Source: Pelagibacterales bacterium SAG-MED19
GTDB lineage: Bacteria > Pseudomonadota > Alphaproteobacteria > Pelagibacterales > Pelagibacteraceae
Assembly: GCA_014654035.1 (NCBI GenBank)
Contig: JACWDQ010000007.1
Span: forward strand, 1-52,888
Reading direction: 5' to 3'
Length of the DNA: 52,888 nt
A model generated the notes under the pieces. The model did not search any database. It saw only the letters and a list, made by a program, of their open reading frames with translations, and was not told the origin of the DNA. The position numbers and the translations under genes are program-made. Shown here in pieces: positions 52,451 to 52,888 of the stretch. How positions within the stretch are numbered: position 1 is the first letter of the stretch; every line of letters begins with the position of its first letter.

Positions 52451-52888
52451 TAGCCACCTAAGAATAGGCGGCCAACATCTGGATTATTTAATAAATCATC
52501 TCCTTTTCCAGCAATCGCAGTCTGACCAGAAACTAGCACGTAACCAATGTCTGCAAACTCTAATCCTTTTTTAGCATTCTGCTCTACCAAGATTATAGTC
52601 TTATTCTCATTTTTTTGAAGATCTTCTAAAATTTCAAAGACCATTTGAATATATCTAGGCTCTAAACCAATTGATGGTTCGTCTACCAGCAATATAGATG
52701 GTTTCATTACTAAAGCTCTTGATATTTCTAATAATCTCCTTTCACCACCAGATAAAACTTTTGCTGGCTGGTTTCTTCTGTTTCTTAATCTTTCATATTT
52801 TTGAAGCACTCTCTCTGCCTCTTCAAAAGATTCTTCTGTTTTATCCTTAATATATCCACCCATTAAGAGGTTTTCTTCAACAGTCATG
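52450..52888 (-). CDS. Second LivF-type ABC ATPase, N-terminus outside window
   Basis: The gene runs off the right edge; the 145 or so visible codons start within MTVEENLLMGGYIKD, the Q-loop-following segment of LivF proteins, so the Walker A motif is outside. The signature VLSGGERRLLEISRALVMK and Walker B SILLVDEPSIGLEP are present, followed by ILVEQNAKKGLEFADIGYVL and the terminal VGRLFLGG. It differs clearly from the livF at 47238-47945, so a second Liv-type importer exists. Co-transcription with azlCD and glaH suggests uptake of a lysine-derived or dicarboxylate-type compound, an inference only. Confidence 0.92.
   Translation of the reverse strand, partial: MTVEENLLMGGYIKDKTEESFEEAERVLQKYERLRNRRNQPAKVLSGGERRLLEISRALVMKPSILLVDEPSIGLEPRYIQMVFEILEDLQKNENKTIILVEQNAKKGLEFADIGYVLVSGQTAIAGKGDDLLNNPDVGRLFLGG

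Overview
The window is AT-rich (roughly 30% GC by eye), very densely coded, with overlapping or touching genes, tiny intergenic gaps and no visible mobile elements, CRISPR arrays, tRNA or rRNA genes. Gene content and protein sequences fit a streamlined marine alphaproteobacterium, most likely Pelagibacterales (SAR11): a tandem glycine riboswitch on gcvT, plant-type GshA, a NuoEF-like formate dehydrogenase, several EamA permeases and Liv-type ABC transport.

Left part (1-12.2 kb). A truncated fabD points left. A rightward housekeeping run follows: rpsF-rpsR-rplI, dnaB, an RND/MMPL exporter, cvpA, purF, an HD-domain putative diiron oxygenase, gshA-gshB, an EamA permease and an MFS permease. A leftward cytidylate kinase, a rightward heptad-repeat coiled-coil protein and a 75-residue orphan separate this from the next block.

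Middle (14-27 kb). A leftward three-gene operon encodes an EamA permease, creatinase and arginine:glycine amidinotransferase, an unusual bacterial pairing for guanidino-compound metabolism. Next come moeA-mobA (leftward) and, divergently, a SufU-like scaffold protein, an HPP membrane protein, fdhD and the two subunits of an NAD-linked formate dehydrogenase, followed by selO. Molybdenum cofactor synthesis, sulfuration and the molybdoenzyme are thus co-located.

Centre right (26.9-37.6 kb). A leftward FAD amine oxidase (FOXRED1/sarcosine-oxidase type) and tspO lie divergent to an SDR gene. A tight leftward run then reads gcvT-gcvH-gcvP, flavin amine oxidase-like protein, DUF1365, cyclopropane fatty acid synthase-like methyltransferase and DUF3833 lipoprotein. 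It is headed by a tandem glycine riboswitch whose inter-aptamer segment is perfectly complementary to the gcvT start codon region.

Right part (37.6-52.9 kb). 5-oxoprolinase (pxpB-pxpC with an EamA permease, divergent from pxpA), two tandem TPR proteins, a TerC protein, another EamA permease, a Liv-type binding protein facing a leftward livG-livF-livH-livM operon, and a proC-like gene split by one base in an A8 run. After a strong terminator come a probable outer membrane barrel, glaH (glutarate 2-hydroxylase), azlD, azlC and a second, truncated livF.

Much of the region converges on amino acid nitrogen and one-carbon flow: glycine cleavage, formate oxidation, guanidinoacetate/creatine, 5-oxoproline, glutathione, glutarate and branched-chain-type amino acid uptake.
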